Assembly (NCBI GenBank): GCA_049315325.1
Contig: JBMOKJ010000001.1
Coordinates: 620,001-684,000 of the forward strand
Length of the DNA stretch: 64,000 nucleotides
Reading direction: 5' to 3'
Origin: CAXXIC01 sp049315325
GTDB lineage: Bacteria > Bacteroidota > Bacteroidia > Bacteroidales > UBA7332
The notes beneath the pieces are model-generated. The model did not search any database. It saw only the letters and a list, made by a program, of their open reading frames with translations, and was not told the DNA's origin. Position 1 is the stretch's first letter. Every line of letters starts with the position of its first letter. The position numbers and the translations under genes are program-made. Positions 38,895 to 46,738 of the stretch are shown piece after piece.

Positions 38895-39009
38895 AGACCC
38901 CACCCGACCTCCCCCAAGGGGAGGAGACTCGGTTGTCGGGATTATTTTATAATTTGAATTATTGTAGTTTGTATCTTTAAGCCCCTCCTTCGGAGGGGTT
39001 GGGGAGGTT
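38895..39009. repeat. Two GC-rich hairpin repeat units (leuC-leuD spacer)
   Basis: Unit one around 38908-38926 is CTCCCCC-AA-GGGGAG. Unit two at 38979-39008 is CCCCTCC-TTCG-GGAGGGG-type followed by TTGGGGAGG. Same family as repeats at 40413, 44161, 44233, 46438, 54184, 56618 and 56696. They lie inside an operon, so they probably do not stop transcription fully. Confidence 0.75.
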
Positions 39010-40401
39010 TTAAATTGTTCTCGGATCCGTAATCTTACCCGTTACCGCTGCCGCTGCTGCTACGAGTGGACCGGCAAGGATGGTGCGAGCTCCCGGCCCT
39101 TGACGACCTTCGAAGTTACGGTTAGAGGTTGACACAGCGTATTTGCCTGCAGGAACTTTGTCGTCGTTCATTGCCAGACAAGCCGAGCAACCTGGTTGAC
39201 GAAGTGCAAATCCTGCTTCTGTAAGGATTTTATCCAAACCTTCTTCGCGGATTTGTTTTTCAACGCCCCAAGAGCCAGGTACTAACCATGCTATCACGTT
39301 TTCTGCTTTTTTCTTGCCTTTTACGAAGCTAGCGAATGCGCGGAAATCTTCGATGCGACCGTTGGTACAGCTTCCGAGGAATACGTAATCAATTGCTTTG
39401 CCTTCGATTTTCTCACCGGCTGCGAAGCCCATGTAGTCTAACGATTTTTTGTACGAGATTTTACCCGCTTCGTCGATGCTTTCGAGCGTTGGGATGCTTT
39501 GGTTGATGCCCATTCCCATACCTGGATTGGTACCGTAAGTCACCATTGGCTGAATGTCTGCCGCTTGGTAAGTCACCTCTTTGTCGAATTTTGCACCTTC
39601 GTCGGTTTTCAATGTTTTCCAATAAGCCAATGCTTTGTCCCACTCTTCGCCTTTTGGTGCGAATTCGCGACCTTCTACGTAGGTGAAAGTTGTTTCGTCA
39701 GGAGCAATCAGTCCACCACGAGCACCCATTTCGATACTGAGGTTACAAACCGTCATGCGTTCTTCCATGCTCAAGGCACGAATAGCAGCACCTGCGTATT
39801 CTACGAAATAACCTGTAGCGCCACCAGTCGTTTGTTGCGCGATGATATAAAGTGCCAAATCTTTCGCAGTTACCTTATCTCCCAATTCGCCTTCGATGTT
39901 GATGCGCATCGTTTTTGGACGAGGCTGGAGGATACATTGCGATGCAAGCACCATTTCCACTTCACTTGTTCCGATACCGAACGCGATAGCGCCGAATGCA
40001 CCGTGAGTAGAGGTGTGGCTGTCGCCACAAACGATTGTAGAACCTGGCAATGTGAGTCCGTTTTCTGGTCCAACTACGTGTACCACACCGTTTTTCTTGT
40101 GTCCCAATCCCCAAAGCGTGACACCAAATTCGTTTGCGTTTTTGGTCAAAGTATCCACTTGGAAACGAGAAATTGGATCCTGAATTGGTTTGTCCTGATC
40201 GATTGTTGGGATGTTGTGGTCAGGCGTACAGATTGTTTTCTCAGGACGTAATACGGTTAGGTTACGTTTGCGAAGTCCGTCGAATGCTTGCGGGCTTGTT
40301 ACCTCATGACAGAAGTGTCTGTCGATGTACAATTGTGTTGGGCCGTCGTTTACCGAAGTCACTACGTGTGCGTCCCAGATTTTGTCAAATAATGTTTTCA
40401 T
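39010..40401 (-). CDS. leuC: 3-isopropylmalate dehydratase large subunit
   Basis: 463 residues from the ATG at 40401 (MKTLFDKIWDAHVV, the standard LeuC start); an upstream in-frame start at 40452 would translate the GC-rich repeat and is rejected. It has the substrate motif HICHEV-type (RHFCHEVTSPQAFDGL), VCGDSHTSTHGAFG with the first cluster Cys region, FLGSCTNGRIED and GCSACLAMN with the other [4Fe-4S] Cys ligands. It forms the dehydratase with LeuD. Codon use is richer in GC than the PUL genes. Confidence 0.97.
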   Translation of the reverse strand: MKTLFDKIWDAHVVTSVNDGPTQLYIDRHFCHEVTSPQAFDGLRKRNLTVLRPEKTICTPDHNIPTIDQDKPIQDPISRFQVDTLTKNANEFGVTLWGLGHKKNGVVHVVGPENGLTLPGSTIVCGDSHTSTHGAFGAIAFGIGTSEVEMVLASQCILQPRPKTMRINIEGELGDKVTAKDLALYIIAQQTTGGATGYFVEYAGAAIRALSMEERMTVCNLSIEMGARGGLIAPDETTFTYVEGREFAPKGEEWDKALAYWKTLKTDEGAKFDKEVTYQAADIQPMVTYGTNPGMGMGINQSIPTLESIDEAGKISYKKSLDYMGFAAGEKIEGKAIDYVFLGSCTNGRIEDFRAFASFVKGKKKAENVIAWLVPGSWGVEKQIREEGLDKILTEAGFALRQPGCSACLAMNDDKVPAGKYAVSTSNRNFEGRQGPGARTILAGPLVAAAAAVTGKITDPRTI

Positions 40402-40412
40402 ATTAAAAGCTT

Positions 40413-40445
40413 TAGCCCCCTCTATCCCCCAAAGGGGGACTTTTA
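40413..40445. repeat. GC-rich hairpin repeat unit (leuA-leuC spacer)
   Basis: AGCCCCCTCTATCCCCC, AAA, then GGGGGACTTTT. Stem of CCCCC with GGGGG; the outer TAGCCCCC segment can also pair. It has a short T-run on the plus strand only, opposite to the operon. Confidence 0.7.
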
Positions 40446-40519
40446 AGAGCATTTATTGTTGATTTATTATTCTTTATTAATAATGAGACGCAAAGCATTG
40501 CGTCTGTACAATCGGTGGA

Positions 40520-42016
40520 TTATTTTACAAATTTATTAATTGCGTCGATATATGCCTCTACAGAAGCAGCAACAATATCAGTATTTGCACCAAATCCGTA
40601 GTAAACAGCACCGTCGTACTCCACTTGCATGTGCACTTTGCCCACATCTTCGCTGCCTTTGGTCATGGCTTGAATAAGGAACTCTTTCACGACTGTTGTA
40701 CGGCGAAGAATCTGTTTGATGGCGTTCAAGGCTGCATCTACAGGGCCGTTGCCTGACGAAGCTGCTTCGAATTTCTCACCAGCAATGTTCAAGCAAACGC
40801 TTGCAACAGGTTTGATGCCAATGCCTGAGCTCACTTGCAAATACTCGAGTTTGATGCGGCTGTGTTCTTGGCGTTCTTTGCCCACCAACATCAGCACATC
40901 GTCGTCGTTGATGTCTTTTTTCTTATCAGCAAGTTTCAAGAAATCTTCGTATGCTACATCCAATGACTCTTTGTCGAGAGTTACACCCAAGATTTCAAGA
41001 CGGTGTTTCAACGCTGCGCGACCGCTGCGAGCAGTCAACACGATAGAGTTTTCGTCGATGCCCACATCTTTTGGGTCGATGATTTCGTAGCTCTCGCGGT
41101 TTTTCAATACACCATCTTGGTGAATACCCGATGAGTGAGCGAAGGCGTTGCGACCTACAATTGCTTTGTTGGGTTGCACCGGCATGTTCATCAAACTCGA
41201 AACCATGCGGCTCATGCCGTAGATTTTCTTGGTGTTGATGTTGGTGTCGATCAACAAATCTTTGTGGCTCTTCAAAATCATGGCCACCTCTTCGAGTGAA
41301 GTATTTCCAGCACGTTCGCCGATGCCGTTGATGGTCACTTCTACCTGACGGGCGCCGTTGAGCACCCCCGAAATGGTGTTGGCAGTTGCCATACCTAAGT
41401 CGTTGTGACAGTGCGTAGAGATAATTGCATTGTGAATTCCATCTACGTGATCCACCAGGTATTTGATTTTAGCGCCATATTCATGTGGCAAGCAATAGCC
41501 CGTTGTGTCGGGAATATTGACCACCGTTGCTCCGGCTTTGATGACCGCTTCTACCACGCGAGCAAGGTATTCGTTGTCCGAACGACCTGCATCTTCTGCG
41601 TAGAATTCCACATCTTCCACAAATCGTTTCGCATATTTCACAGCAGCAACGGCGCGCTCAATCACCTCTTCGCGAGTTGAGTTAAATTTGTGTTTGATGT
41701 GATAATCCGAAGTCCCGATTCCAGTGTGGATGCGTTTGCGTTTTGCGAATTTTAGCGCATCGGCTGCCACTTCAATATCTTTTTGCACTGCGCGGGTCAA
41801 TGCGCAGATAGTAGGCCATGTTACAGCTTTCGAAATTTCAATCACCGAATTAAAATCGCCAGGACTCGAAATCGGGAATCCCGCTTCGATCACATCCACA
41901 CCCAACTCTTCAAGCGCTTTGGCAACTTGAATTTTTTCAATGGTGTTTAACTGACAGCCCGGCACTTGTTCGCCGTCTCTCAAGGTGGTGTCGAAAATAA
42001 ATAATTTATCAGACAT
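40520..42016 (-). CDS. leuA: 2-isopropylmalate synthase
   Basis: 498 residues from the ATG at 42016 (MSDKLFIFDTTLRDGEQVPG); the frame is open 24 bases further up but this ATG matches family N-termini. The substrate motif is EAGFPISSPGDF, the metal His-x-His lies in STHCHNDLGMATA, and GIGERAGNTSLEE is the glycine loop. The C-terminal dimer/regulatory domain (about 375-498) binds leucine in homologues. It makes the first committed step of leucine synthesis. A leader-peptide attenuator lies directly upstream (42055-42248). Confidence 0.97.
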   Translation of the reverse strand: MSDKLFIFDTTLRDGEQVPGCQLNTIEKIQVAKALEELGVDVIEAGFPISSPGDFNSVIEISKAVTWPTICALTRAVQKDIEVAADALKFAKRKRIHTGIGTSDYHIKHKFNSTREEVIERAVAAVKYAKRFVEDVEFYAEDAGRSDNEYLARVVEAVIKAGATVVNIPDTTGYCLPHEYGAKIKYLVDHVDGIHNAIISTHCHNDLGMATANTISGVLNGARQVEVTINGIGERAGNTSLEEVAMILKSHKDLLIDTNINTKKIYGMSRMVSSLMNMPVQPNKAIVGRNAFAHSSGIHQDGVLKNRESYEIIDPKDVGIDENSIVLTARSGRAALKHRLEILGVTLDKESLDVAYEDFLKLADKKKDINDDDVLMLVGKERQEHSRIKLEYLQVSSGIGIKPVASVCLNIAGEKFEAASSGNGPVDAALNAIKQILRRTTVVKEFLIQAMTKGSEDVGKVHMQVEYDGAVYYGFGANTDIVAASVEAYIDAINKFVK

Positions 42017-42054
42017 ATTGTTTTGTTTTAATTTGTACAAGTTTGGTTAAATGA

Positions 42055-42092
42055 CAAAAAAGCCTTTTCCACTTTGAAGTGAGAAAGGCTTT
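42055..42092 (-). terminator. Attenuator terminator in the leuA leader
   Basis: Read on the minus strand, AAAGCCTTTCTCACTT pairs with AAGTGGAAAAGGCTTT (one mismatch, one wobble) and is followed by TTTTTT. It lies between the leader peptide stop (42116) and leuA (42016). Its 5' arm is also complementary to 42128-42138 in the leader, giving an alternative antiterminator fold: CTCACTTCAA (42083-42074) with TTGGAAGTGAG (42138-42128), with one bulged G. Confidence 0.85.
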
Positions 42093-42115
42093 CTGAACAC
42101 AAACGCGAAACATAA

Positions 42116-42199
42116 TCACACACTAAACTCACTTCCAACCGATTTTCTCAGTAGAATAATAATGCCTAGTAGTAGAATATTTGATGTTAAAGCGTTCAT
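42116..42199 (-). CDS. leuL: Leu/Ile-rich attenuation leader peptide
   Basis: A 27-codon frame runs from ATG at 42199 to TGA at 42118-42116. It begins MNALTSNILLLGIIILL and ends RKSVGSEFSV. Codons 8-17 are Ile, three Leu (all CTA), Gly, three Ile (all ATT) and two Leu (CTA, CTG). The run of control codons, a stop codon, and a following terminator with competing antiterminator fit classic ribosome-mediated attenuation. The presence of both Leu and Ile codons fits an operon that has both a leucine synthase and a putative citramalate (isoleucine route) synthase. Scarce charged tRNA would stall the ribosome, free the 42138-42128 segment and allow read-through. The symbol leuL follows the enterobacterial name; there is no sequence homology implied. 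Confidence 0.85.
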   Translation of the reverse strand: MNALTSNILLLGIIILLRKSVGSEFSV

Positions 42200-42218
42200 T
42201 TTCTTTTCTTTTACGATG

Positions 42219-42248
42219 CAAATATAGAAAAAATATTTCAAAATCAAA
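42219..42248 (-). promoter_or_regulatory. Promoter of the leucine operon
   Basis: On the minus strand TTTG (42248-42245), 18 bp, then TATATTTG (42226-42219), a full match to the Bacteroidetes -33/-7 consensus. The leader peptide ATG is 20 bases downstream of the -7 box, leaving a very short untranslated start. Confidence 0.75.
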
Positions 42249-42354
42249 TTAAATCGAACTTTTTTCTATGATTTTTGAATAAAGTATAAGTTATTTTATT
42301 AAAAATGTTTCGATTTATCAAAAATAGAGTTGTTTTATTGATAGTATGAAGATA

Positions 42355-42393
42355 AAACAGCGAAATACTCTTTTTGTTCGGGAGTATTTCGCT
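42355..42393 (-). terminator. Terminator after the CoA-transferase gene
   Basis: A perfect 12-bp stem AGCGAAATACTC (42359-42370) with 42382-42393 and an 11-base loop. On the minus strand it is followed by GTTTTATC. It lies 21 bases after the CoA-transferase stop. Confidence 0.75.
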
Positions 42394-42413
42394 CTATTTT
42401 CAAATTTTATGAA

Positions 42414-43907
42414 TTAAATGAATTCACTCCAATCCACGGTACGCATATCGCCTGTTTTGGTGAATTGCGTGTGGAATGCCATACATGCCATCAGGTTTTG
42501 AGGCGTGTGTCCTTTTTGACCTAATACGAGGTAATCCCACAACAATTGTTTGTATTCAGGGTGAACACAGTTTTCGATGATTTCATGTGCACGCTGTATC
42601 GGCGATTTTCCGCGTAAGTCGGCAACACCTTGTTCTGTGATGATGATTTTCACCGAGTGTTCGTTGTGATCCACGTGTGCCGCCATCGGTACGAATGAGC
42701 TGATAGCGCCACCTTTGGCAATAGAAGGAGTCACGAATATAGAAAGGTAAGCGTTGCGGGTGAAGTCTCCCGAGCCACCGATACCGTTCATCATTTTTGT
42801 TCCAACTACGTGCGTAGAGTTGATGTTTCCAAAAATATCTGCTTCGAGCGCTGTGTTGATGGTGATTAATCCTAATCGACGTACCACTTCTGGATTGTTG
42901 GTGATTTCTTGGTTACGCAACACAAACTTATCGCGGTAATATTCGATATTTTCGTAAAATTCTTTCATCACCGGATCGCTGAGCGTGAGAGAGCAACCGC
43001 TGGCAAATTTACAATGTCCGCTTTTGATTAGATCAATCACTGCATCTTGTATTACTTCTGTGTACATTTCGAACGCAGGGATATCAGGATTGTGACCTAG
43101 TCCAAACAAAACAGCGTTAGCAATATTACCTACACCCGATTGAATAGGAAGGAAACTTGCTGGTATGCGTCCGACTTTCATTTCTGCGGCTAAGAAATTG
43201 GCTGTGTTTTCTCCTAATTTGAGCGTCACTTCATCAAGCGGTGTGAAACCAGCTACTCCATCTGGAAGATCTGTTTCAACGATTCCGACTATCTTATTTG
43301 GATTCACCTTAATAACTGGCGAACCTATGCGATCACTTGGCTTGTAAATAGGTATTTCGCGACGATTTGGTGGGTCTAATGGAAGGTAAATATCATGGAA
43401 CCCGCGCAATCCTTTTGGTTGGTGTTTGTTCAACTCAATAATAATAATGTCAGCCAACTGACAAACGGTAGGTGAAATTCCTACAGCTGTAGTTAGGACG
43501 ATTTCGCCATCTTCCGACACATCGGCTGCTTCGATGATAGCAACATTTACTTTTCCCAAAAAACCGTAACGCATATCTTGCGCCAATTGCGAAAGGTGAT
43601 AGTCGAAGTAGTGCGATTCGTGGCTGTTGATTGCTGCACGAAGGTCTTTGTTCGACTGATAAGGTGTGCGAAAACTTACTGCGTTTGCACGTGAGAGAGC
43701 TCCATCAAGCCCATCGCCAGAGGATGCACCTGTGAAGAGTCCTAACTTAAATGGATTACCTTTTTCGTGTTCTGCTTCAGCGATTTTAGCAATCTCTCCT
43801 GCCACTACTTTTGGGCTTCCGGCAGCAGTGAAACCACTAAACCCGATGTTGTCTCCATCTTTCACATAAGTTGCTGCTTCAGCAGCTGTGATAAATTTTA
43901 ATGCCAT
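42414..43907 (-). CDS. Acetyl-CoA hydrolase/transferase family CoA-transferase
   Basis: 497 residues of the class I CoA-transferase family that includes succinyl-CoA:acetate CoA-transferase (Cat1/AarC type). Blocks include GFSGFTAAGSPKVVAGEIA at the N-terminus, GLFTGASSGDGLDG, MYTEVIQDAVIDLIKSG with Glu284 as the likely covalent-thioester Glu, and GIGGSGDFTRNAYLSIF. It moves CoA between succinate, acetate or propionate, a step used by propionate-forming Bacteroidales to regenerate succinyl- or propionyl-CoA. The exact acyl preference is not readable from sequence. It is a single-gene unit with its own terminator, divergent from aroB. Confidence 0.9.
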   Translation of the reverse strand: MALKFITAAEAATYVKDGDNIGFSGFTAAGSPKVVAGEIAKIAEAEHEKGNPFKLGLFTGASSGDGLDGALSRANAVSFRTPYQSNKDLRAAINSHESHYFDYHLSQLAQDMRYGFLGKVNVAIIEAADVSEDGEIVLTTAVGISPTVCQLADIIIIELNKHQPKGLRGFHDIYLPLDPPNRREIPIYKPSDRIGSPVIKVNPNKIVGIVETDLPDGVAGFTPLDEVTLKLGENTANFLAAEMKVGRIPASFLPIQSGVGNIANAVLFGLGHNPDIPAFEMYTEVIQDAVIDLIKSGHCKFASGCSLTLSDPVMKEFYENIEYYRDKFVLRNQEITNNPEVVRRLGLITINTALEADIFGNINSTHVVGTKMMNGIGGSGDFTRNAYLSIFVTPSIAKGGAISSFVPMAAHVDHNEHSVKIIITEQGVADLRGKSPIQRAHEIIENCVHPEYKQLLWDYLVLGQKGHTPQNLMACMAFHTQFTKTGDMRTVDWSEFI

Positions 43908-44099
43908 AATACTTTATGCTATTGTAAGTTAATTATTCGTCCTTTTTGAATTGCGTTGCGAAATTACAAATAATAGTAGAGATGGAAAAGAAGTTTAGCG
44001 AAAAATTAAGGAAAAATTTCGTTATTTGATAAGATTGCTTTAGAAACTGAATTTGTGGCAGGCAAAACAGCAAAATTCCTCAATTTCAACCAAAATCGC

Positions 44100-44107
44100 T
44101 ATCTTTG
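44100..44107 (+). promoter_or_regulatory. Candidate -7 box for aroB
   Basis: TATCTTTG matches TAnnTTTG. A long leader of about 200 bases, containing two GC-rich repeats, separates it from the aroB ATG. No good -33 element is seen. Confidence 0.45.
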
Positions 44108-44160
44108 CGATGTTAAAATTTGAAATAAGAAAAATTGACATTTCCTTAATTTATTTTTTT

Positions 44161-44261
44161 AATCCCAAAATCCCCTAAAGGGGACCTTGCGATAGCTTAT
44201 TTTTGAAAATATATTTTTAATTTGTAGTATGTAAAAGCCCCCTTCAGGGGGTTGGGGCAAA
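44161..44261. repeat. Two GC-rich hairpin repeat units upstream of aroB
   Basis: AATCCCAAAATCCCCTAAAG followed by GGGACCTTGC (44161-44190), and AAAAGCCCCCTTCAGGGGG followed by TTGGGGC (44233-44261). They stand in opposite orientation, about 50 bp apart. The rest of the 410-bp gap 43908-44317 holds only the candidate promoter at 44100. Confidence 0.75.
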
Positions 44262-44317
44262 ATCTTTGTAGGTAAAGCATGCAACTCTTTTGATTCTGCA
44301 ATTCTACTATAACAATT

Positions 44318-45376
44318 ATGGTACAAAATATACACATCAGTCGCGATTTAAGAGCCGATATCGAGCACATTCTGTCGGATATATCGTTCGATAAACTCTT
44401 TATTTTAACGGATAAAACTACGAACGCCTTGTGTCTACCACATCTTCAAAATGTAGAGCAGTTGAAAGATGCATGTTCCATTGTTATTGAAGCGGACGAC
44501 ACCAACAAAACGCTTGAATCTTTGGCAAGTGTGTGGCTTGAGCTCAGCAAAAACGACGCTTCACGCAAGTCGTTACTTATCAATATCGGTGGCGGTATGG
44601 TGACTGATTTGGGAGGATTTGCAGCTGCGACTTTTAAGCGGGGAATTCAGTACATCAACATTCCAACTACGGTGCTTGGTGCTGTGGATGCAGCTGTGGG
44701 TGGCAAAACTGGCATCAACTTCAACGGACTGAAAAACGAAATTGGGGCATTTGCGCCTTCGCATACGGTGGTGCTCTATTCCGAATTCTTCAAAACGCTC
44801 GATTTGCCAAATATTCTTTCTGGCTATGCCGAAATGCTGAAACACGGGATTTTGAGCAGCGAAGCCGATTTCACCAAACTGTTTGCATTTGATTTTTCTA
44901 CAATCAATTACGATTTGCTAACTCAATTGGCAGGGGATTCTGTGCTGGTGAAGGAGCGTATCGTGACCGAAGACCCGTATGAACACGGTATCCGCAAAGC
45001 ACTCAATCTTGGACACACCGTTGGGCATGCGTTCGAAAGTCTTTCGTTTGAGCAGGATCGCCCTGTGCCTCACGGATATGCGGTGGCTTGGGGAATGGTG
45101 TGCGAACTCTATCTGTCGCACAAAATTGTCGGGTTTCCTTACGAAAAGCTGAAACAAGTGGTGACGTTTGTGAAGGCGAATTACGGTCCGTTCTTCTTTA
45201 CGTGCAAACACTACGATCGCCTCTTCGAACTGATGATGCACGACAAGAAAAACGAATCGGGCATTATCAATTTTACGCTGATGGCTGAGGTTGGCGAAAT
45301 ATGCATTAATCAGCAAGCGTCGAAAGAACTGATTTTCGAGGCACTCGATTTCTATGCCGAATGTTTCGGATTGTGA
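44318..45376 (+). CDS. aroB: 3-dehydroquinate synthase
   Basis: 352 residues, normal length. It converts 3-deoxy-D-arabino-heptulosonate 7-phosphate to 3-dehydroquinate in the shikimate pathway using NAD and a divalent metal. Visible blocks are the NAD-binding INIGGGMVTDLGGFAAATFKRG split as GGGMVTDLGGF, the phosphate-binding PTTVLGAVDAAVGGKTGIN, the metal ligand Glu in GYAEMLKHG, and the two His ligands in NLGHTVGHAFE and VPHGYAVAWG. It stands alone; the next feature is a tRNA gene. Confidence 0.97.
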   Translation: MVQNIHISRDLRADIEHILSDISFDKLFILTDKTTNALCLPHLQNVEQLKDACSIVIEADDTNKTLESLASVWLELSKNDASRKSLLINIGGGMVTDLGGFAAATFKRGIQYINIPTTVLGAVDAAVGGKTGINFNGLKNEIGAFAPSHTVVLYSEFFKTLDLPNILSGYAEMLKHGILSSEADFTKLFAFDFSTINYDLLTQLAGDSVLVKERIVTEDPYEHGIRKALNLGHTVGHAFESLSFEQDRPVPHGYAVAWGMVCELYLSHKIVGFPYEKLKQVVTFVKANYGPFFFTCKHYDRLFELMMHDKKNESGIINFTLMAEVGEICINQQASKELIFEALDFYAECFGL

Positions 45377-45399
45377 ATCCGATTTTCTAGAGACCGCTA

Positions 45400-45431
45400 T
45401 TGAAATTTTTGAAAATATTCTCTACATTTGC
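45400..45431 (+). promoter_or_regulatory. Promoter of the tRNA-Pro gene
   Basis: TTG at 45400-45402, 21 bp spacing, TACATTTG at 45424-45431 (matches TAnnTTTG). The tRNA begins 14 bases after the -7 box. Confidence 0.65.
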
Positions 45432-45444
45432 AGTCGCAAAAAGC

Positions 45445-45518
45445 GGGGTGTAGCTCAGCCCGGTTAGAGTACACGTCTGGGGGGCGTGTGGTCGTACGTT
45501 CGAATCGTATCACCCCGA
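45445..45518 (+). tRNA. tRNA-Pro(GGG) with irregular anticodon loop
   Basis: Acceptor CGGGGTG (45445-45451) pairs with CACCCCG (45511-45517); discriminator A at 45518; CCA is not encoded. D stem GCTC/GAGT, T arm GTACG-TTCGAAT-CGTAT. The anticodon region is ACACGTCTGGGGGCGTGT. U33 is 45479, so the anticodon is GGG at 45480-45482 (Pro, CCC/CCU). The loop does not have 7 bases: with stem CACGT/GCGTG it has 6; with the better stem ACACG/CGTGT it has 8 (and base 26 is lost, variable loop of 4). One more G in the run would give a standard loop. Confidence 0.85.
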
Positions 45519-45530
45519 CTGCTGATTATT

Positions 45531-45566
45531 AACGACTTACATTTATTTGTAGGTCGTTTTTATTTT
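45531..45566 (+). terminator. Terminator after tRNA-Pro
   Basis: An 11-bp stem AACGACTTACA (45531-45541) with 45548-45558, one wobble, followed by TTTATTTT. Confidence 0.75.
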
Positions 45567-45697
45567 GAGGTTTAAATTTTTATTAGATTTATGCCTTTTT
45601 GATAATAATTATAGGGGTGAAATTTCATTTATCAATATACCCAAACAATTTAGGCCGAAATCACAATTTTTACTCATTAATATAATCAAATTCCACC

Positions 45698-46240
45698 ATG
45701 TCTTACTGCACCGCAATCGAAACTATGACTGAAGAGCGAAAGGCGCTTCATAAACGCTACCACGATTTGCAATACGGCTTTCCGATTGCCGACGACAATG
45801 AACTCTTTTGCCGGTTGGTGCTAGAAATCAATCAGGCAGGGCTTAGTTGGGAGACCATCCTGAAAAAAGAGGAAGGATTTCGTCGGGCTTACGACAACTT
45901 CGATGTGGCGAAAGTAGCGGCATACGATGAAGACGATCGCGCACGACTGCTCGCCGATGCAGGTATCATTCGCAACCGACTGAAGGTGGATGCTGCCATT
46001 GCCAACGCACGAACAATCTTGGAGTTACAGGCAGAGCATGGTTCTTTTGCGCAGTGGATAGCGCATCACCACCCCAAGAGCAAAACGGAGTGGGTGAAGG
46101 TGTTTAAGCACACGTTTCGGTTCACAGGAGGCGAAATTGTCAACGAATTTCTGATGAGTATTGGGTACCTGCCTGGCGCACACGACGAAGATTGCCCAGT
46201 GCATCACGAAATAGCAAAACATCGTCCTAAATGGATGTGA
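45698..46240 (+). CDS. tag: DNA-3-methyladenine glycosylase I
   Basis: 180 residues. Removes 3-methyladenine from alkylated DNA in base-excision repair. The N-terminal YCTAI and later RYHDLQYGFPIADDNELF match the Tag start, with a zinc-binding Cys (Cys4) and His. The core block LVLEINQAGLSWETILKKEEGFRRAY holds the aromatic base pocket, and the C-terminal GYLPGAHDEDCPVHHE supplies the other His and Cys zinc ligands. Length and order are normal. The gene is isolated between the tRNA and an intergenic repeat region. Confidence 0.94.
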   Translation: MSYCTAIETMTEERKALHKRYHDLQYGFPIADDNELFCRLVLEINQAGLSWETILKKEEGFRRAYDNFDVAKVAAYDEDDRARLLADAGIIRNRLKVDAAIANARTILELQAEHGSFAQWIAHHHPKSKTEWVKVFKHTFRFTGGEIVNEFLMSIGYLPGAHDEDCPVHHEIAKHRPKWM

Positions 46241-46289
46241 TGTTTTCGCGATAGGACGGTTTGGAAGTGATTTAATTTTGTTTTTAATA

Positions 46290-46520
46290 ATAAATCGATA
46301 GTCCCAGCGGGGACAAACACAAATACCAAGCGTCGAAATCTTGTAGAGTGAGTGAGTTCAATTACAATTCTTCATACACTGTAGGATACTCTTTGAACGA
46401 GTGAACGAGTTATTTCGACAGTGAAATAAATGTAAAAACTCCCTCTCCATTTGGGAGAGGGTCGGGGTGAGGTCTTTGCGCCAAAAAAAGTAAAACCCGC
46501 GGTAGCGATAATGTTAGCGA
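46290..46520 (+). repeat. Long dispersed repeat, copy 1
   Basis: Contains a short hairpin GTCCCAGCGGGGAC, then AAACACAAATACCAAGCGTC, GAAATCTTGTAGAGTGAG, later GAACGAGTTATTTCGACA and finally AAAAAAAGTAAAAC with GCGGTAGCGA. The same words in the same order occur on the minus strand at 53880-54062. The 498-bp gap 46241-46738 is explained by this repeat, one GC-rich unit (46438-46473) and two candidate gyrB promoters. A small minus-strand frame over the region (46372-46638) looks spurious. Confidence 0.75.
46438..46473. repeat. GC-rich hairpin repeat unit within long repeat
   Basis: ACTCCCTCTCCATTTGGGAG with AGGGTCGGGGTGAGG. Stem CTCCC(TCTC)/GGGAG type; it interrupts the long repeat copy 1 and is absent from the matching place in copy 2. 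Confidence 0.65.
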
Positions 46521-46648
46521 AGATAAACAATCTATTAGAATCATACTTACCCACCTTAATCGTTGCAGAACCCAAAAAAAATGCGTTTTTGAGCAAAAAA
46601 ACTATGTAAACCCCTCTTTTTTTATGCTGTAATTTCAAATAAAAGAGC

Positions 46649-46699
46649 TATATTTGTTGGCTTTTTACTTTTTTTGTAAGGAAGAAAAAACTATTTTTG
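46649..46699 (+). promoter_or_regulatory. Two candidate -7 boxes for gyrB
   Basis: TATATTTG at 46649-46656 and TATTTTTG at 46692-46699 both match TAnnTTTG. They stand 82 and 39 bases upstream of the gyrB ATG (46739). No perfectly spaced -33 box is seen for either. Confidence 0.5.
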
Positions 46700-46738
46700 T
46701 TTAATAGAAATAATCAGTTTGATAGATAAATAGAATTT

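Noticed and set aside
38895..39009. CRISPR-like repeats
   Set aside because: The repeated units are self-complementary, differ in sequence and spacing, and are scattered; there is no regular spacer array and no cas gene.
39499..40251. 250-codon plus-strand frame opposite leuC
   Set aside because: It is antisense to a clear leuC gene and rich in Cys, Phe and His, as expected from reverse reading; a coding role is not supported.
46372..46638. 88-codon minus-strand frame between tag and gyrB
   Set aside because: It overlaps a dispersed repeat and a GC-rich hairpin, has no family resemblance and no promoter.
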